Positions 18,866 through 29,400 of a stretch of DNA of 48,610 bases are shown piece after piece. The number at the start of each line of letters is the position of its first letter. Position 1 is the stretch's first letter. Source of the stretch: Flammeovirgaceae bacterium UBA4659. Lineage in GTDB: Bacteria > Bacteroidota > Bacteroidia > Cytophagales > Cyclobacteriaceae. The position numbers and the translations under genes are program-made. The notes under the pieces were generated by a model. That model was given only the letters and a program-made list of their open reading frames with translations. It searched no databases and was not told the origin of the DNA. The stretch spans positions 32,241-80,850 of the forward strand of contig DHLV01000282.1 in NCBI GenBank assembly GCA_002405445.1, given 5' to 3'.

Positions 18866-18871
18866 AGGAGG
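18866..18871 (+). promoter_or_regulatory. Shine-Dalgarno-like AGGAGG before a GTG start
   Basis: A perfect AGGAGG sits only 3 bases from the GTG at 18875. Such sites are rare in this window and in Bacteroidota, and the spacing is short. It supports GTG as the start of the first FG-GAP lipoprotein, because the frame from that codon encodes a full lipoprotein signal. Confidence 0.55.
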
Positions 18872-18874
18872 AAA

Positions 18875-21800
18875 GTGAAGAAGTCGCACCTTATACTCTT
18901 TGGCCTTGTTGTTTTGACATTGTCCTGCCGAGAGAATCATCAGCAAACGAACACTGACACGACATTGTTTACAAAAATGTCGGCAGCGCACACGGGGATA
19001 TCATTTTCGAATGAGATTGAAGACAAGAAGGAGTTTAATATTTTTAGCTACAGAAACTTTTATAACGGAGGAGGAGTAGCGATAGGAGATATAAACAACG
19101 ATGGACTTCCTGATATTTTCTTCACCGCAAACATGCAAAAAAATCGGTTGTATCTAAATAAAGGGGATTTCAAGTTTGAAGAGATAACTGACTCCGCTCG
19201 CGTAGGAGGAAATAAACCTTGGGATACGGGCGCTGTTATGGTAGATGTGAATGCAGACGGCTACTTGGATATATATGTGAGTAATGCCGGCAACAACGAA
19301 GGGAACAACCATGATAATGACCTATATATTAATAACGGTGATTTGACGTTTACCGAGAGGGCGAACGAGTTTAACTTGGCCAAAAGCGGATTTTCTACAC
19401 ACGCAACTTTTTTTGACTATGATAAAGATGGAGATCTTGATGCGTATATTCTAAACAATAGTAATGTCCCCGTAAGTAGTCTTGGGTTTGCATCCGACAG
19501 AGATAAAAAAGCGCAAGACTGGGAGAACATCCCACCACAAATTCGAGGTGTGGGCCACCTGCTTCTTCGAAATGACAACGGGAAATTTGTTGATGTGACA
19601 GAGCAGTCAGGTATTTACGGTAGCCTCATTGCATTTGGCCTGGGTGTGTTGGCAATCGACATAAATAACGACACCTACACCGATATTTATGTGTCGAACG
19701 ACTTTTATGAGCGAGACTATTTGTATATCAACCAAAAAGACGGAACTTTTTCAGAACAGATAAAAGACTGGACTTCACATCTTTGTTTGTCTGCCATGGG
19801 CGTAGACGTAGCCGATATCAATAATGATGGATTGAATGACATTTTCATTACCGATATGATGCCCGAAAAAATTGATCGGACAAAAAAGGTAATGGAGTTT
19901 GACAATGTTGATGTCTTCAAATTGAAACAAGAGAGAGATTTCTATCAGCAATACATCCAAAATACGCTTCAGTTGAACAACGGAAATAATTCCTTTTCTG
20001 AAATAGCCTACTACAGCGGGGTCGCAAAAACCGATTGGAGTTGGGCCGGCCTCCTTTTTGACATGGATAACGATGGCTACAAGGATATTTATGTTACCAA
20101 TGGAATGATTCATGATCTGACGGACATTGACTATGTGGATTTTCTGGCAAATGATGTGATCACCAATTTGATTAAAACCGGCAACAAGAGTGAAATGCTA
20201 TCGATTATCAACAAAATGCCAGTGACACCACTGCCAAATTATGCTTATAGAAACAAACACAACTTAACCTTTAGCAATGTAGCTGATCAATGGGGTTTGG
20301 GTGCCCCTAGTTTTTCCAGCGGCTGCGCCTATGGCGATTTAGATAATGATGGGGACTTGGATTTGGTGGTGAGCAATGTGAACATGGAGTCGTTTGTGTA
20401 TAGGAATGACGCTAACTTGAAGACTACAAACCGATATCTGCAGTTTAAACTCAAAGGTGTTGGCGCAAACCCATTTGCTATTGGCACTTCTGTGAAGTTA
20501 TTTGTTGGGGGCAACATCATTTCGCAAGAGTTAATGCCATCCCGGGGTTTTCAATCCTCCATGGATTATACTTTGACTTTTGGCCTTGGGGCAGTAGATA
20601 CAGTGGACTCGATTAGTGTGCTCTGGCCAGACAATAGGCTAACTACACTTATTAATATTAAAACCAATCAAAGGTTGTTACTTTCCCAGAATGATGCTTC
20701 CACCAAGTGGACTCCCATGAGTTCGGTGCCAACTAAAACACTACTAAAAGAGTTGGACAACAGCGTACTGGAAATACATACCGAAGACAAGTTCGATGAC
20801 TTTGATCAAGAAGGGTTGTTGACTAAATACCTTTCTAAAGAAGGCCCGGCAGTGGCCAAAGCAGATGTTGATGGCGATGGTAATGAGGATATTTTTGTGG
20901 GTGGTGCAAAAGGGCAAGCAGGCGCCATTTACTTGCATGTGGGAAATGGTAGACTCAAGCGAACATCAGATAGCTGTTTCTCAGACGATGCAAATTTTGA
21001 GGACACAGCTGCAGCTTTTTTTGATGCCGATGGGGATGGCGATACTGACCTAATGGTTGGATCAGGTGGAAACACAGCATCTGATAAGACTAAGTTTCAA
21101 AATCGGCTGTATGTGAACAATGGCAAAGGCCAGTTCAAACGTGCTGAACTGGAGGTTCCGAGTGCTCGCGCCAATGTTTCGGTAATTGCCCCATTAGACT
21201 TTGATCAAGATGGTGACATAGACATTTTTGTTGGAGGTAGAAGTGTACCGGGCGTCTATGGCACCAATCCCCAACACTTGCTCTTGACAAATGATGGCAA
21301 AGGTTTGTTTGTTGACAGAACAGATCGGTATGCTTATGATTTGAAGGAGGCAGGGATGGTGACCGATGCTAAATGGATCGATATTGATGGCGATAATAAA
21401 AGTGATTTGGTCACAACCTCTGACTGGGGGACACCTACTATCTTAAAAAATGGTGGCAAGCGATTGACAAAATGGGCATCCAACTTAGACACACTGAACG
21501 GATGGTGGAGAACTTTGGATGCTGCGGATTTTGACAATGATGGCGATCAGGATTTGGTACTGGGAAATGCTGGATTGAATATTCCATTTGTTGCTTCGTG
21601 GAACCGTCCCATGAAGTTGTGGGTAAATGATTTTGACGAAAACGGAACAATCGAACAGATCATGACAACCCGCTATGACGATGGGGATTATCCTGTGCAT
21701 ATGAGAAGGGAGTTGAATGCGCAACTGCCGAGCCTAAAAAAAAGAAACTTAAAGGCAGCCGACTACTCAAAGAGAAGCATTGACGAATTATTCACACCAC

Positions 21801-22216
21801 AAGTCGTTGCAAAATCCTTGGTACGGTCATCAAACATCTCGGAGACAGTAATTGCGGTAAACGAAGGCAGTGGTAAGTTCTCAATTAGGAAATTACCAGC
21901 GCGCGTTCAATGGTCGTGCGTGTGCGGCATTGCCTGTCTTGATATCAATGGCGATGGGCACCAGGATTTGATGATGGGTGGAAATGATTTTGACTTTAAA
22001 CCACAATTTTCGCGACAGGATGCAAGTTTTGGTCACGTGCTGTTGGGCAATGGCAAGTTTGATTTTGAATGGCAACGATTTTCGGAAAGTGGCTTTTTTG
22101 TTCGCGATCAGATCAGGCATATCCAAATCATTAAAGATAAAAATGGCAAACAGTTTATTGTAACGGCCATCAACAATCAGAAACCGAAACTGTATACCTT
22201 GAATAATGGAAAATAA
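18875..22216 (+). CDS. FG-GAP/VCBS-repeat lipoprotein with ASPIC/UnbV domain, paralog 1
   Basis: This 1,113-residue lipoprotein has its cysteine at residue 18 (LTLSC). It carries at least a dozen calcium-loop repeats of FG-GAP/VCBS type (DINNDGLPDIFF, DVNADGYLDIYV, DYDKDGDLDAYI, DLDNDGDLDLVV, DVDGDGNEDIFV, DADGDGDTDLMV and others). They lie in two blocks on either side of an ASPIC/UnbV domain at ~529-605 (SRGFQSSMDYTLTFGLG, then SISVLWPDNR). This suggests two beta-propellers at the cell surface. The biochemical role is unknown; proteins of this type often lie beside SusCD pairs. GTG start with the AGGAGG noted above. Its last 11 bases overlap the next gene. By eye, the codons are more A/T-rich than in the starch locus. 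Confidence 0.9.
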   Translation: MKKSHLILFGLVVLTLSCRENHQQTNTDTTLFTKMSAAHTGISFSNEIEDKKEFNIFSYRNFYNGGGVAIGDINNDGLPDIFFTANMQKNRLYLNKGDFKFEEITDSARVGGNKPWDTGAVMVDVNADGYLDIYVSNAGNNEGNNHDNDLYINNGDLTFTERANEFNLAKSGFSTHATFFDYDKDGDLDAYILNNSNVPVSSLGFASDRDKKAQDWENIPPQIRGVGHLLLRNDNGKFVDVTEQSGIYGSLIAFGLGVLAIDINNDTYTDIYVSNDFYERDYLYINQKDGTFSEQIKDWTSHLCLSAMGVDVADINNDGLNDIFITDMMPEKIDRTKKVMEFDNVDVFKLKQERDFYQQYIQNTLQLNNGNNSFSEIAYYSGVAKTDWSWAGLLFDMDNDGYKDIYVTNGMIHDLTDIDYVDFLANDVITNLIKTGNKSEMLSIINKMPVTPLPNYAYRNKHNLTFSNVADQWGLGAPSFSSGCAYGDLDNDGDLDLVVSNVNMESFVYRNDANLKTTNRYLQFKLKGVGANPFAIGTSVKLFVGGNIISQELMPSRGFQSSMDYTLTFGLGAVDTVDSISVLWPDNRLTTLINIKTNQRLLLSQNDASTKWTPMSSVPTKTLLKELDNSVLEIHTEDKFDDFDQEGLLTKYLSKEGPAVAKADVDGDGNEDIFVGGAKGQAGAIYLHVGNGRLKRTSDSCFSDDANFEDTAAAFFDADGDGDTDLMVGSGGNTASDKTKFQNRLYVNNGKGQFKRAELEVPSARANVSVIAPLDFDQDGDIDIFVGGRSVPGVYGTNPQHLLLTNDGKGLFVDRTDRYAYDLKEAGMVTDAKWIDIDGDNKSDLVTTSDWGTPTILKNGGKRLTKWASNLDTLNGWWRTLDAADFDNDGDQDLVLGNAGLNIPFVASWNRPMKLWVNDFDENGTIEQIMTTRYDDGDYPVHMRRELNAQLPSLKKRNLKAADYSKRSIDELFTPQVVAKSLVRSSNISETVIAVNEGSGKFSIRKLPARVQWSCVCGIACLDINGDGHQDLMMGGNDFDFKPQFSRQDASFGHVLLGNGKFDFEWQRFSESGFFVRDQIRHIQIIKDKNGKQFIVTAINNQKPKLYTLNNGK

Positions 22217-25200
22217 CCGGCACATGGTTGGATGGCGGATGCTCGGTATGTTGCCTTTGGTTGTGTTTCTGTTTGCGAGCGGTTGCAACAAGGAGGCAAA
22301 ACTTTTTGAAAAATTGGATCTCGAGCATGCAGGCATAGCTTTTCAAAATACAGTGGTTTCAGCCCCGGACTTCAACATTATCGACTTCGTATACTTCTAT
22401 AATGGGGGAGGAGTGTCCATTGGTGATGTGAATAACGATGGACTGCCAGATGTTTTTTTTTCCGCTAATCAAGGTAATAATAAACTATACCTTAATAAGG
22501 GTAATCTAACGTTTGAGGACATTACCGCCCGAGCAGGTGTTGCTGGACAAAACACCTGGGATACGGGAAGTGTAATGGGTGACGTTAATGGTGATGGTTA
22601 CTTGGATATTTATGTTTGTGCAGTAGTCGGATTAAAGAATCTCCGTGGCCATAATGAATTGTTCATTAACAATGGTGATAATACATTTTCTGAAAGGTCA
22701 GAGGAGTATGGGTTGGATTTTGAAGCATTTAGTTCATCAGCTTCTTTTTTGGATTTTGATTTGGACGGTGACCTAGATGTATTTCTTTTAAACCATGCGG
22801 TTCATACGCCCGAATCATTTGGCCACGCTAATTTAAGAAATACGAGAACAGACGAAACTGGCGGCAAGTTATTGAGGAATGAGGGAGGGAAATTTGTGGA
22901 CGTCAGTTCAGAGGCGAACATTTATGGCGGTATCAATGGTTACGCTCTTGGCGTTGGAGTGGCCGATTTTAATTTAGATGGTTATCCTGACATCTATGTA
23001 GGGAACGATTTTCATGAAGACGATTACCTCTACATAAACAATGGAAATGGAACTTTCACTGAATCAGGCAAGAAGGCATTCACTTGTACCAGCAAGTTCT
23101 CAATGGGAAACGACATTTCCGATGTTAATCACGATGGTCTTCCGGATTTAATTAGCCTCGATATGCTGCCAGCAGACGAGGCGACTTTAAAAAAGTCCGT
23201 AGATGAAGAGAATGTTGATATTTTGAGAATGAGAACGCAACAATACGGCTACAACTACCAATACCCAAGAAACGCACTGCAAATTAATCTTGGAAATGGC
23301 CAATTTGCGGAAACTGCTTTGATGAGCGGTGTGGCGGCCACAGATTGGAGTTGGAGTGCGCTGTTGGCAGATTTTGATCAAGATACAAATCAGGATTTAT
23401 TTGTGTCCAATGGAATTCCCCACAGGCCAAATGACTTGGATTATATCAAGTATGTCTCGAGCGAACAAGTTGTAAACGTAATCGGTAACACTAAGTTGGC
23501 CGATGAGAAAGCGCTTGCGCTAATGCCCGATGGAGCTACCCAGAATTTCATCTTTAGGGGTTCTGGAAGATACCGTTTTGAAGATAAATCAGCCCGTTGG
23601 CTTCCAAAGGAAAAAACATGTTCAACGGCTGCAGCTTGGGGCGATTTAGACAATGACGGTGACTTAGACATCGTGACAAACAACGTGAATGGCGCGCCAA
23701 GTTTCTATATCAATCAATCAAATAAGTCCGCTCACTACTTGAAGATAAAACTAGAGGAACAAAACGGCAACCGCTTCGGCATAGGTGCCAAGGTCTATTC
23801 GTACCATAAAGGAATTTTTCAATATAAGGAAATGTTTACAGTTAGAGGATTTCAGTCCTCTTCAGAGCCAGTGATACATTTTGGGTACGGAACCCACACT
23901 AACATTGATTCAATTCGTGTGATATGGCCTGATGGCAATAGCCAGTTTCTAAAAAATATTTCTGCTGATCAGACGTTGATACTTTCTCACGCAAATGCCT
24001 CATCATTCAGGTCAAAGAGAGCTGAAAAAAAGGAGCCAATGTTCTTTCAAGTCAATCCTGCTGATATGGGCATCACCTATCAGCATGCCGAGGACAATTA
24101 CACAGATTTTCACCGACTGAAATTACTTCCCTATCAACAAAGCGATAGAGGGCCGGCCACAGCTCTTGGCGATGTTGATAACGATGGGAAGGTAGATCTG
24201 TATTTGGGCGGTTCAAAACACATTCCAGGTCAGTTCTTTCTCCAAGCCAACAAGACTTTTAAGCGTGTATTAATCCCAGATATTTTACGCGATTCCTTAA
24301 ATGAAGATGTGGAGGCCGTGATGGAAGATTTTGATAAGAATGGTAAAACGGATTTATTGATAGCCACTGGTGGTGCTGATTTTTATAACAAATCAACGCC
24401 CTTGCTTGATACCTACTATCTTTCAACAGATTCCGGTTTTTTGGCAATGCCCATTTCGGGATTTTATGAAAATGCCGCTTGCACAAAGAAAGCTGACTTT
24501 GATGGAGACGGATATGTTGATCTTTTTGTTGGCAACGAGTCGGTATCAAATGATTTTGGAGCGATGCCTCGATCCATGTTGCTTCACAATGAAGGTGGGA
24601 AACTTATAACGGTGCAAAACGAAATTTTCGCGTCACTCGGCATGGTTACTGATGCCACATGGGAAGATTTTGATCGGGATGGACAGTTGGATTTGATTGT
24701 AGTGGGCGAGTGGATGGAGCCGGTATTCTTACGAAATCAATCGGGTAAATTCACGAAGGTGACACGTTTAGGTAAAAAACTGAATGGTTTATGGCAATCA
24801 ATTTCAGCATTTGATATAGACCATGATGGAGACCGGGATTTAGTATTGGGCAATTGGGGCCTTAACTCGAAGTTTAAAGCAACGGAGAGAAATCCGATGC
24901 GTATGTATTATGGAGATATTGATGGAAACGACATAGCTGAAACCATCATAGCAGTTGAGAAGAATGGCAATTATTACCCGTTAGAAGGTTATGATAACCT
25001 AATTGCTCAAATCCCATCGTTGCAGAAGAAATATACGGCATACCGCGATATGGCTGGGAGAACAATTGAGGAGTTATTCACCCCACGAGAGCTCTCCAAG
25101 ATGAAGGTGTACGAAGTAGATCAGCTGGCTTCGGGTTATTTGAGAAGCGAGCAACAAGGTTATACGTTCGTTGAATTTGCAGATGAACTTCAGGTGGCAC

Positions 25201-25481
25201 CCATCATGGCTCAACATATTTATGATTTTGATGGAGACGCGCGCGATGAATTACTTGTAGCAGGTAATTATTTTGGAGTTCAGCCATTGCAAGGTCGTTT
25301 CGGTTCTTTTGGTGGCGCATTAATAAAAAGCGAAAGTGAGATTCTTTTAGGTATTGAGATAGGGCTGCATTTGATCAATCAATCTGTTCGCCACATCAAC
25401 ACCATCGGTGTAGAGGGTCAAAGGTATCTATTGATTACGATGAATAACGGGAAACCGCAGGTGTATAGATTATCGCGTTAG
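22206..25481 (+). CDS. FG-GAP/VCBS-repeat lipoprotein with ASPIC/UnbV domain, paralog 2
   Basis: This 1,091-residue paralog of the preceding protein has a lipobox cysteine at residue 27 (LFASGC). The same architecture is visible: repeats such as DVNNDGLPDVFF, DVNGDGYLDIYV, DFDLDGDLDVFL, DLDNDGDLDIVT and DVDNDGKVDLYL, with ASPIC/UnbV at ~520-597 (VRGFQSSSEPVIHFGYG, IRVIWPDGN). A conserved AQIPSLQKKY segment lies near residue 934. The ATG at 22206 overlaps the previous stop by 11 bases; ATG 22224 is an alternative that also preserves the signal. The GyrI-like gene begins 2 bases after its stop, showing tight coupling. Function unknown; the surface location is inferred from the lipid anchor. Confidence 0.9.
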   Translation: MENNRHMVGWRMLGMLPLVVFLFASGCNKEAKLFEKLDLEHAGIAFQNTVVSAPDFNIIDFVYFYNGGGVSIGDVNNDGLPDVFFSANQGNNKLYLNKGNLTFEDITARAGVAGQNTWDTGSVMGDVNGDGYLDIYVCAVVGLKNLRGHNELFINNGDNTFSERSEEYGLDFEAFSSSASFLDFDLDGDLDVFLLNHAVHTPESFGHANLRNTRTDETGGKLLRNEGGKFVDVSSEANIYGGINGYALGVGVADFNLDGYPDIYVGNDFHEDDYLYINNGNGTFTESGKKAFTCTSKFSMGNDISDVNHDGLPDLISLDMLPADEATLKKSVDEENVDILRMRTQQYGYNYQYPRNALQINLGNGQFAETALMSGVAATDWSWSALLADFDQDTNQDLFVSNGIPHRPNDLDYIKYVSSEQVVNVIGNTKLADEKALALMPDGATQNFIFRGSGRYRFEDKSARWLPKEKTCSTAAAWGDLDNDGDLDIVTNNVNGAPSFYINQSNKSAHYLKIKLEEQNGNRFGIGAKVYSYHKGIFQYKEMFTVRGFQSSSEPVIHFGYGTHTNIDSIRVIWPDGNSQFLKNISADQTLILSHANASSFRSKRAEKKEPMFFQVNPADMGITYQHAEDNYTDFHRLKLLPYQQSDRGPATALGDVDNDGKVDLYLGGSKHIPGQFFLQANKTFKRVLIPDILRDSLNEDVEAVMEDFDKNGKTDLLIATGGADFYNKSTPLLDTYYLSTDSGFLAMPISGFYENAACTKKADFDGDGYVDLFVGNESVSNDFGAMPRSMLLHNEGGKLITVQNEIFASLGMVTDATWEDFDRDGQLDLIVVGEWMEPVFLRNQSGKFTKVTRLGKKLNGLWQSISAFDIDHDGDRDLVLGNWGLNSKFKATERNPMRMYYGDIDGNDIAETIIAVEKNGNYYPLEGYDNLIAQIPSLQKKYTAYRDMAGRTIEELFTPRELSKMKVYEVDQLASGYLRSEQQGYTFVEFADELQVAPIMAQHIYDFDGDARDELLVAGNYFGVQPLQGRFGSFGGALIKSESEILLGIEIGLHLINQSVRHINTIGVEGQRYLLITMNNGKPQVYRLSR

Positions 25482-25483
25482 TT

Positions 25484-26386
25484 ATGAAGAAAATTGTCGC
25501 CATTGTGGTGGTGGCCCTCGTGGCCGGAGTTGCTTATTACATTCTTGTAGTGCCGTACGAGTTTAAAGTGAGGTTTAGCACAAAAACGCTTCCAGGAGAC
25601 GTCATTGAAACTATTAGAATTTGGAATCGATCTCTCCAACAATCTAAAATTGAGCAGGTGGTGGGCTTTGATGAACTTTCACAACAGATTTTTTGGGAGG
25701 GCAGTAAATATCACTTTGTTTGGAAATTTGAAGCAATTCATGATTCGTTGACAAAAATCGTTATTCGAATTTCTGAGCCAGAAAACCGCCTAACCAATAA
25801 AATACTGGTGCCTTTTGGTAATCCAAAAATTGAAGTGGACGCTGCTGCGATTTCAAAGGCTTTTTTTGATGTATTAAAGACTCATTTGGATATCACACGT
25901 GTAAAGATCATCGGAGAATCCAGTCTTGACTCGACACTGTGTGTGTGCAGGTCGTTGAAAACAGATCAGGTTTCAAAGGCAAACGGAATGATGAATGAAT
26001 ATCCACTGTTGATTTCATTTGTCGATGCGCACAACTTGAAAGTAAAAGATGAGCCAATAGTATGAATAGAAGAATGGGATCACGAGAACGCCACGTTGGT
26101 GTTTGATTTTTGTTTTCAGATACATCCGGTTGATGTGCTCCCTCCTGCCGAAACAGTTACTTTCAAGAAGTTTCGTGGTACAAGGGCATTAAAGGCTGAG
26201 TATCGCGGAAACTATATTACATCTGATAGGGCTTGGTATGCACTGCTCCGATATGCAGAAATGAACGGGTATAAAACTTCTGGGAAGCCTATTGAGTACT
26301 TTCATGATAACCCCAATCTTGGCATGAACGAGCGAAATTGGAAGGCAGAAATTTATCTTCCCCTAACGAATGACAAAGAATACTAA
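25484..26386 (+). pseudogene. GyrI-like/SRPBCC-like membrane-anchored protein interrupted by an in-frame TGA
   Basis: A 193-codon ORF from ATG 25484 stops at TGA 26063-26065, but the same frame continues without shift to the stop at 26384-26386. The whole would be about 300 residues. The first part has one N-terminal membrane helix (residues ~4-23) and an SRPBCC-like stretch (LPGDVIETIRIWNRS). The part after the TGA is the C-terminal half of a GyrI-like effector-binding domain (KALKAEYRGNYITSDRAWYAL is a hallmark-like stretch, here KAEYRGNY and DRAWYALLRYAE). The domain itself straddles the TGA. Options are a recent nonsense mutation, a sequencing error, or stop readthrough. The sequence past the stop looks intact, so decay would be recent. 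Small-ligand binding is a family inference only. Confidence 0.8.
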
Positions 26387-26412
26387 AATGACGGGCGCGG
26401 CACTGGTCTAAC

Positions 26413-29400
26413 ATGGTACGTTTCATTAAGGAAATATTCTTATCGCTATCCCTAGCCTTGATGTGTTTCGCGTGTCAAGATAATGAGCACGATAAATTTG
26501 TGCGTGTGCCTGCGGCTGAATCGGGATTGACCTTTACCAATACATTAGTGGAGACGGTGGATTTTAACATCTTCAACTATATGTATTTTTATAACGGAGC
26601 GGGTTTGGCGGTTGGTGACGTTAACGGTGACAACCTGTTGGATGTTTTTTTTACTGCCAACCAGTCTGTAAATCGTTTATTCCTTAATCAAGGCAATTTG
26701 AAATTTATTGACATCACTGCTGCATCTGGAATCGGAGAAAATAACAACGGTTGGGCAACGGGGGTTACGATGGCAGATGTTAACGGTGACTCTAGGTTGG
26801 ATATTTATGTTTGTTTTGTAGGGGCTGATCCATTTGTAAAAGGAAAAAACCAGTTGTTGATTAACGAAGGAGTTGATAATAAAGGGATTCCTCATTTCAA
26901 AGATAGGGCCAGCGAGTTTGGTTTGGATCTAAAGGGCTATTCTACCCAGGCTTCTTTTTTTGATTATGATAAGGACGGGGACCTCGACATGTTTATGCTT
27001 AATCATTCCCTTCATAAGAATGGCACCTACGGAAAAGCTAACTCGCTCCGGCAAGAAACGCATCCTACTGCAGGAGATAAACTTTTGCGAAATGACAATG
27101 GAAAGTTTGTGGACGTAACCAAAGAATCAGGCATTTATAGCAGTGCTTTGGGGTACGGCCTGGGGGTGGTAGTGAGTGATGTGAACTTAGATGGCTGGCC
27201 GGATATTTATGTTGGAAATGATTTTCACGAAAATGACTATTTGTACATCAACCAACAAGACGGCACATTTTCTGAAAAGCTTGAGCAATCCATGGATCAC
27301 ACTGGCAGGTACACGATGGGTGTTGATTTTGCCGACTTCAATAATGATGCTTTTCCTGATCTGATTGCGATGGATATGCTGCCCAGTGATTATCAACGGC
27401 AGAAGGCGTCCGCGGCAGAAGATCCATACGATACATATAAGTTCAAGAAAGAATTCGGCTATAACGAGCAGTATACTAGAAACGTGCTGCAAATCAACAA
27501 TCGCAACGGAACCTTCAGTGAGATTGGCCTTTTTGCCGGAGTGTCGGCTACCGATTGGAGCTGGTCTACTCTTTTTGCAGATTTTGACCTGGACGGCAAC
27601 AAAGACATCTTTGTTTCAAACGGAATTCTAAGGCGTTCCAATGACTTAGACTACATCAACTTTATTTCTGACCCAGCCATTCAGAAACGCATGGAGGACA
27701 AGTTGAGTGAGGCAGAATTACAGTACATACAGAAAATGCCACAAGTAAAAATCAACAAGTTCTTATTTCTGAATAATGGCGATTCTACTTTTGCTAATCG
27801 TGCAAAAGAATGGGGCTTGGAGGATGTTGCGTATTCAAATGGCGCAGTTTATGCAGATTTGGACAATGATGGTGACCTTGACCTCTTGCTCAACAATGTT
27901 AACGATGAAGCATTTTTATATGTTAATCAGACAATAAACCAGTCAGAAAGTATTCCGGCATCAACTTTTTTGCAAGTGGAGTTGCTTGGTAGTTCTCCCA
28001 ACACGCGTGGATTGGGCGGAAAAGTTTTTGTATACGCAAACGGAAAATTGCAGATGCAAGAGTGCATGGCAACTCGAGGCTTTCAAAGTTCTGTTGATAC
28101 TAGACTTTCTTTTGGATTAGCACAGTCGCCATCGGCAGATTCATTGATTGTAGTTTGGCCTGATGACTCATACCAGAAGCTGACCTCGGTAACTGGGAAT
28201 CAAAGTATCGTACTGAAACAAACAAACGCACGCGGCAAGTTTAACTACACCAGATTTTTTGATACTGCACAAATGCTGACCCAAATCAGCGAACAGATAA
28301 AGCCCGCGTTCGTGCATCGCGAAAATGATTATATCGAATTTGACAGAGAAATCCTGATGCCCTTCATGGCGTCTGCTGACGGGCCGGCAGCTTCAGTGGC
28401 TGACTTTAACAATGACGGGTTGGATGATTTTTTTCTCGGAGGAGGAAAGTGGCAAGCAGGTAAAGTGTTTATTCAAAATTCCACTGGGTTTACACTATCA
28501 AAGCAGCCACTTCTAGATAGTGACAGTTTGTTTGAGGACGTGGCATCAGTTGTTTTTGATGCGGACAACGATAAAGATATAGACCTATTGGTTGTAAGCG
28601 GTGGAAACGAGTTCAGCGGCAAATCAGAATACTTAAATCCTCGTCTTTATCTCAACAATGGTAAGGGCATATTTGAAAAACGCTCTGACTTTCCGGAGAT
28701 AAATACCACAGGATCTTGTGCTGCGCTCGCAGATTTGGGCGGTGACGGTGACCTTGATTTGTTTTTGGGTGGCCGAGCGGTACCTTGGAGGTATGGGGTG
28801 CAAGCCGATAGCTACGTTTTGATAAATAATGGCGATGGCAAATTTACCAACGAAACATCTCAAGTTGCTGCCGAGTTAAACAGTTTTGGATTTGTAAATG
28901 ATGCAATTTGGATGGATGTGGATAATGACCAAGATCAGGATTTGGTAGTGGCTTCAGAATGGAGACCCATTGAAATATTTGAGAACAAAAATGGCAAACT
29001 TAGTTTGCGGAAAACAAAAGGTTTAGAGGGTTTTTCGGGTTGGTGGAATACGGTTACAGCCGCTGATTTTGATAGGGATGGTGACTTGGATATGCTGGCG
29101 GGCAATTTAGGGTTGAATAGCAAGTTAAAAGCAAGCGCGGAGCGCCCATTGAGAATGTATGTCAACGATTTTGACAAGAACGGAAGTCTTGAGACAATTT
29201 TAACCAGCGTAATCGATGGCGTAGAGTACCCATTTAACACCCGAGACGAATTGACAAAGCAGATGCCTTCTTTGAAAAAGAAATTTCTATCGTATCAAAA
29301 ATTCTCAAATGCCCCCTTCAAAGATTTTTTTCCAAGTCAAGTGGTTCAAGCTTCCAAGATGTATCAGGCGACTTCATTTGAGAGCGTTTACATAGAGAAC

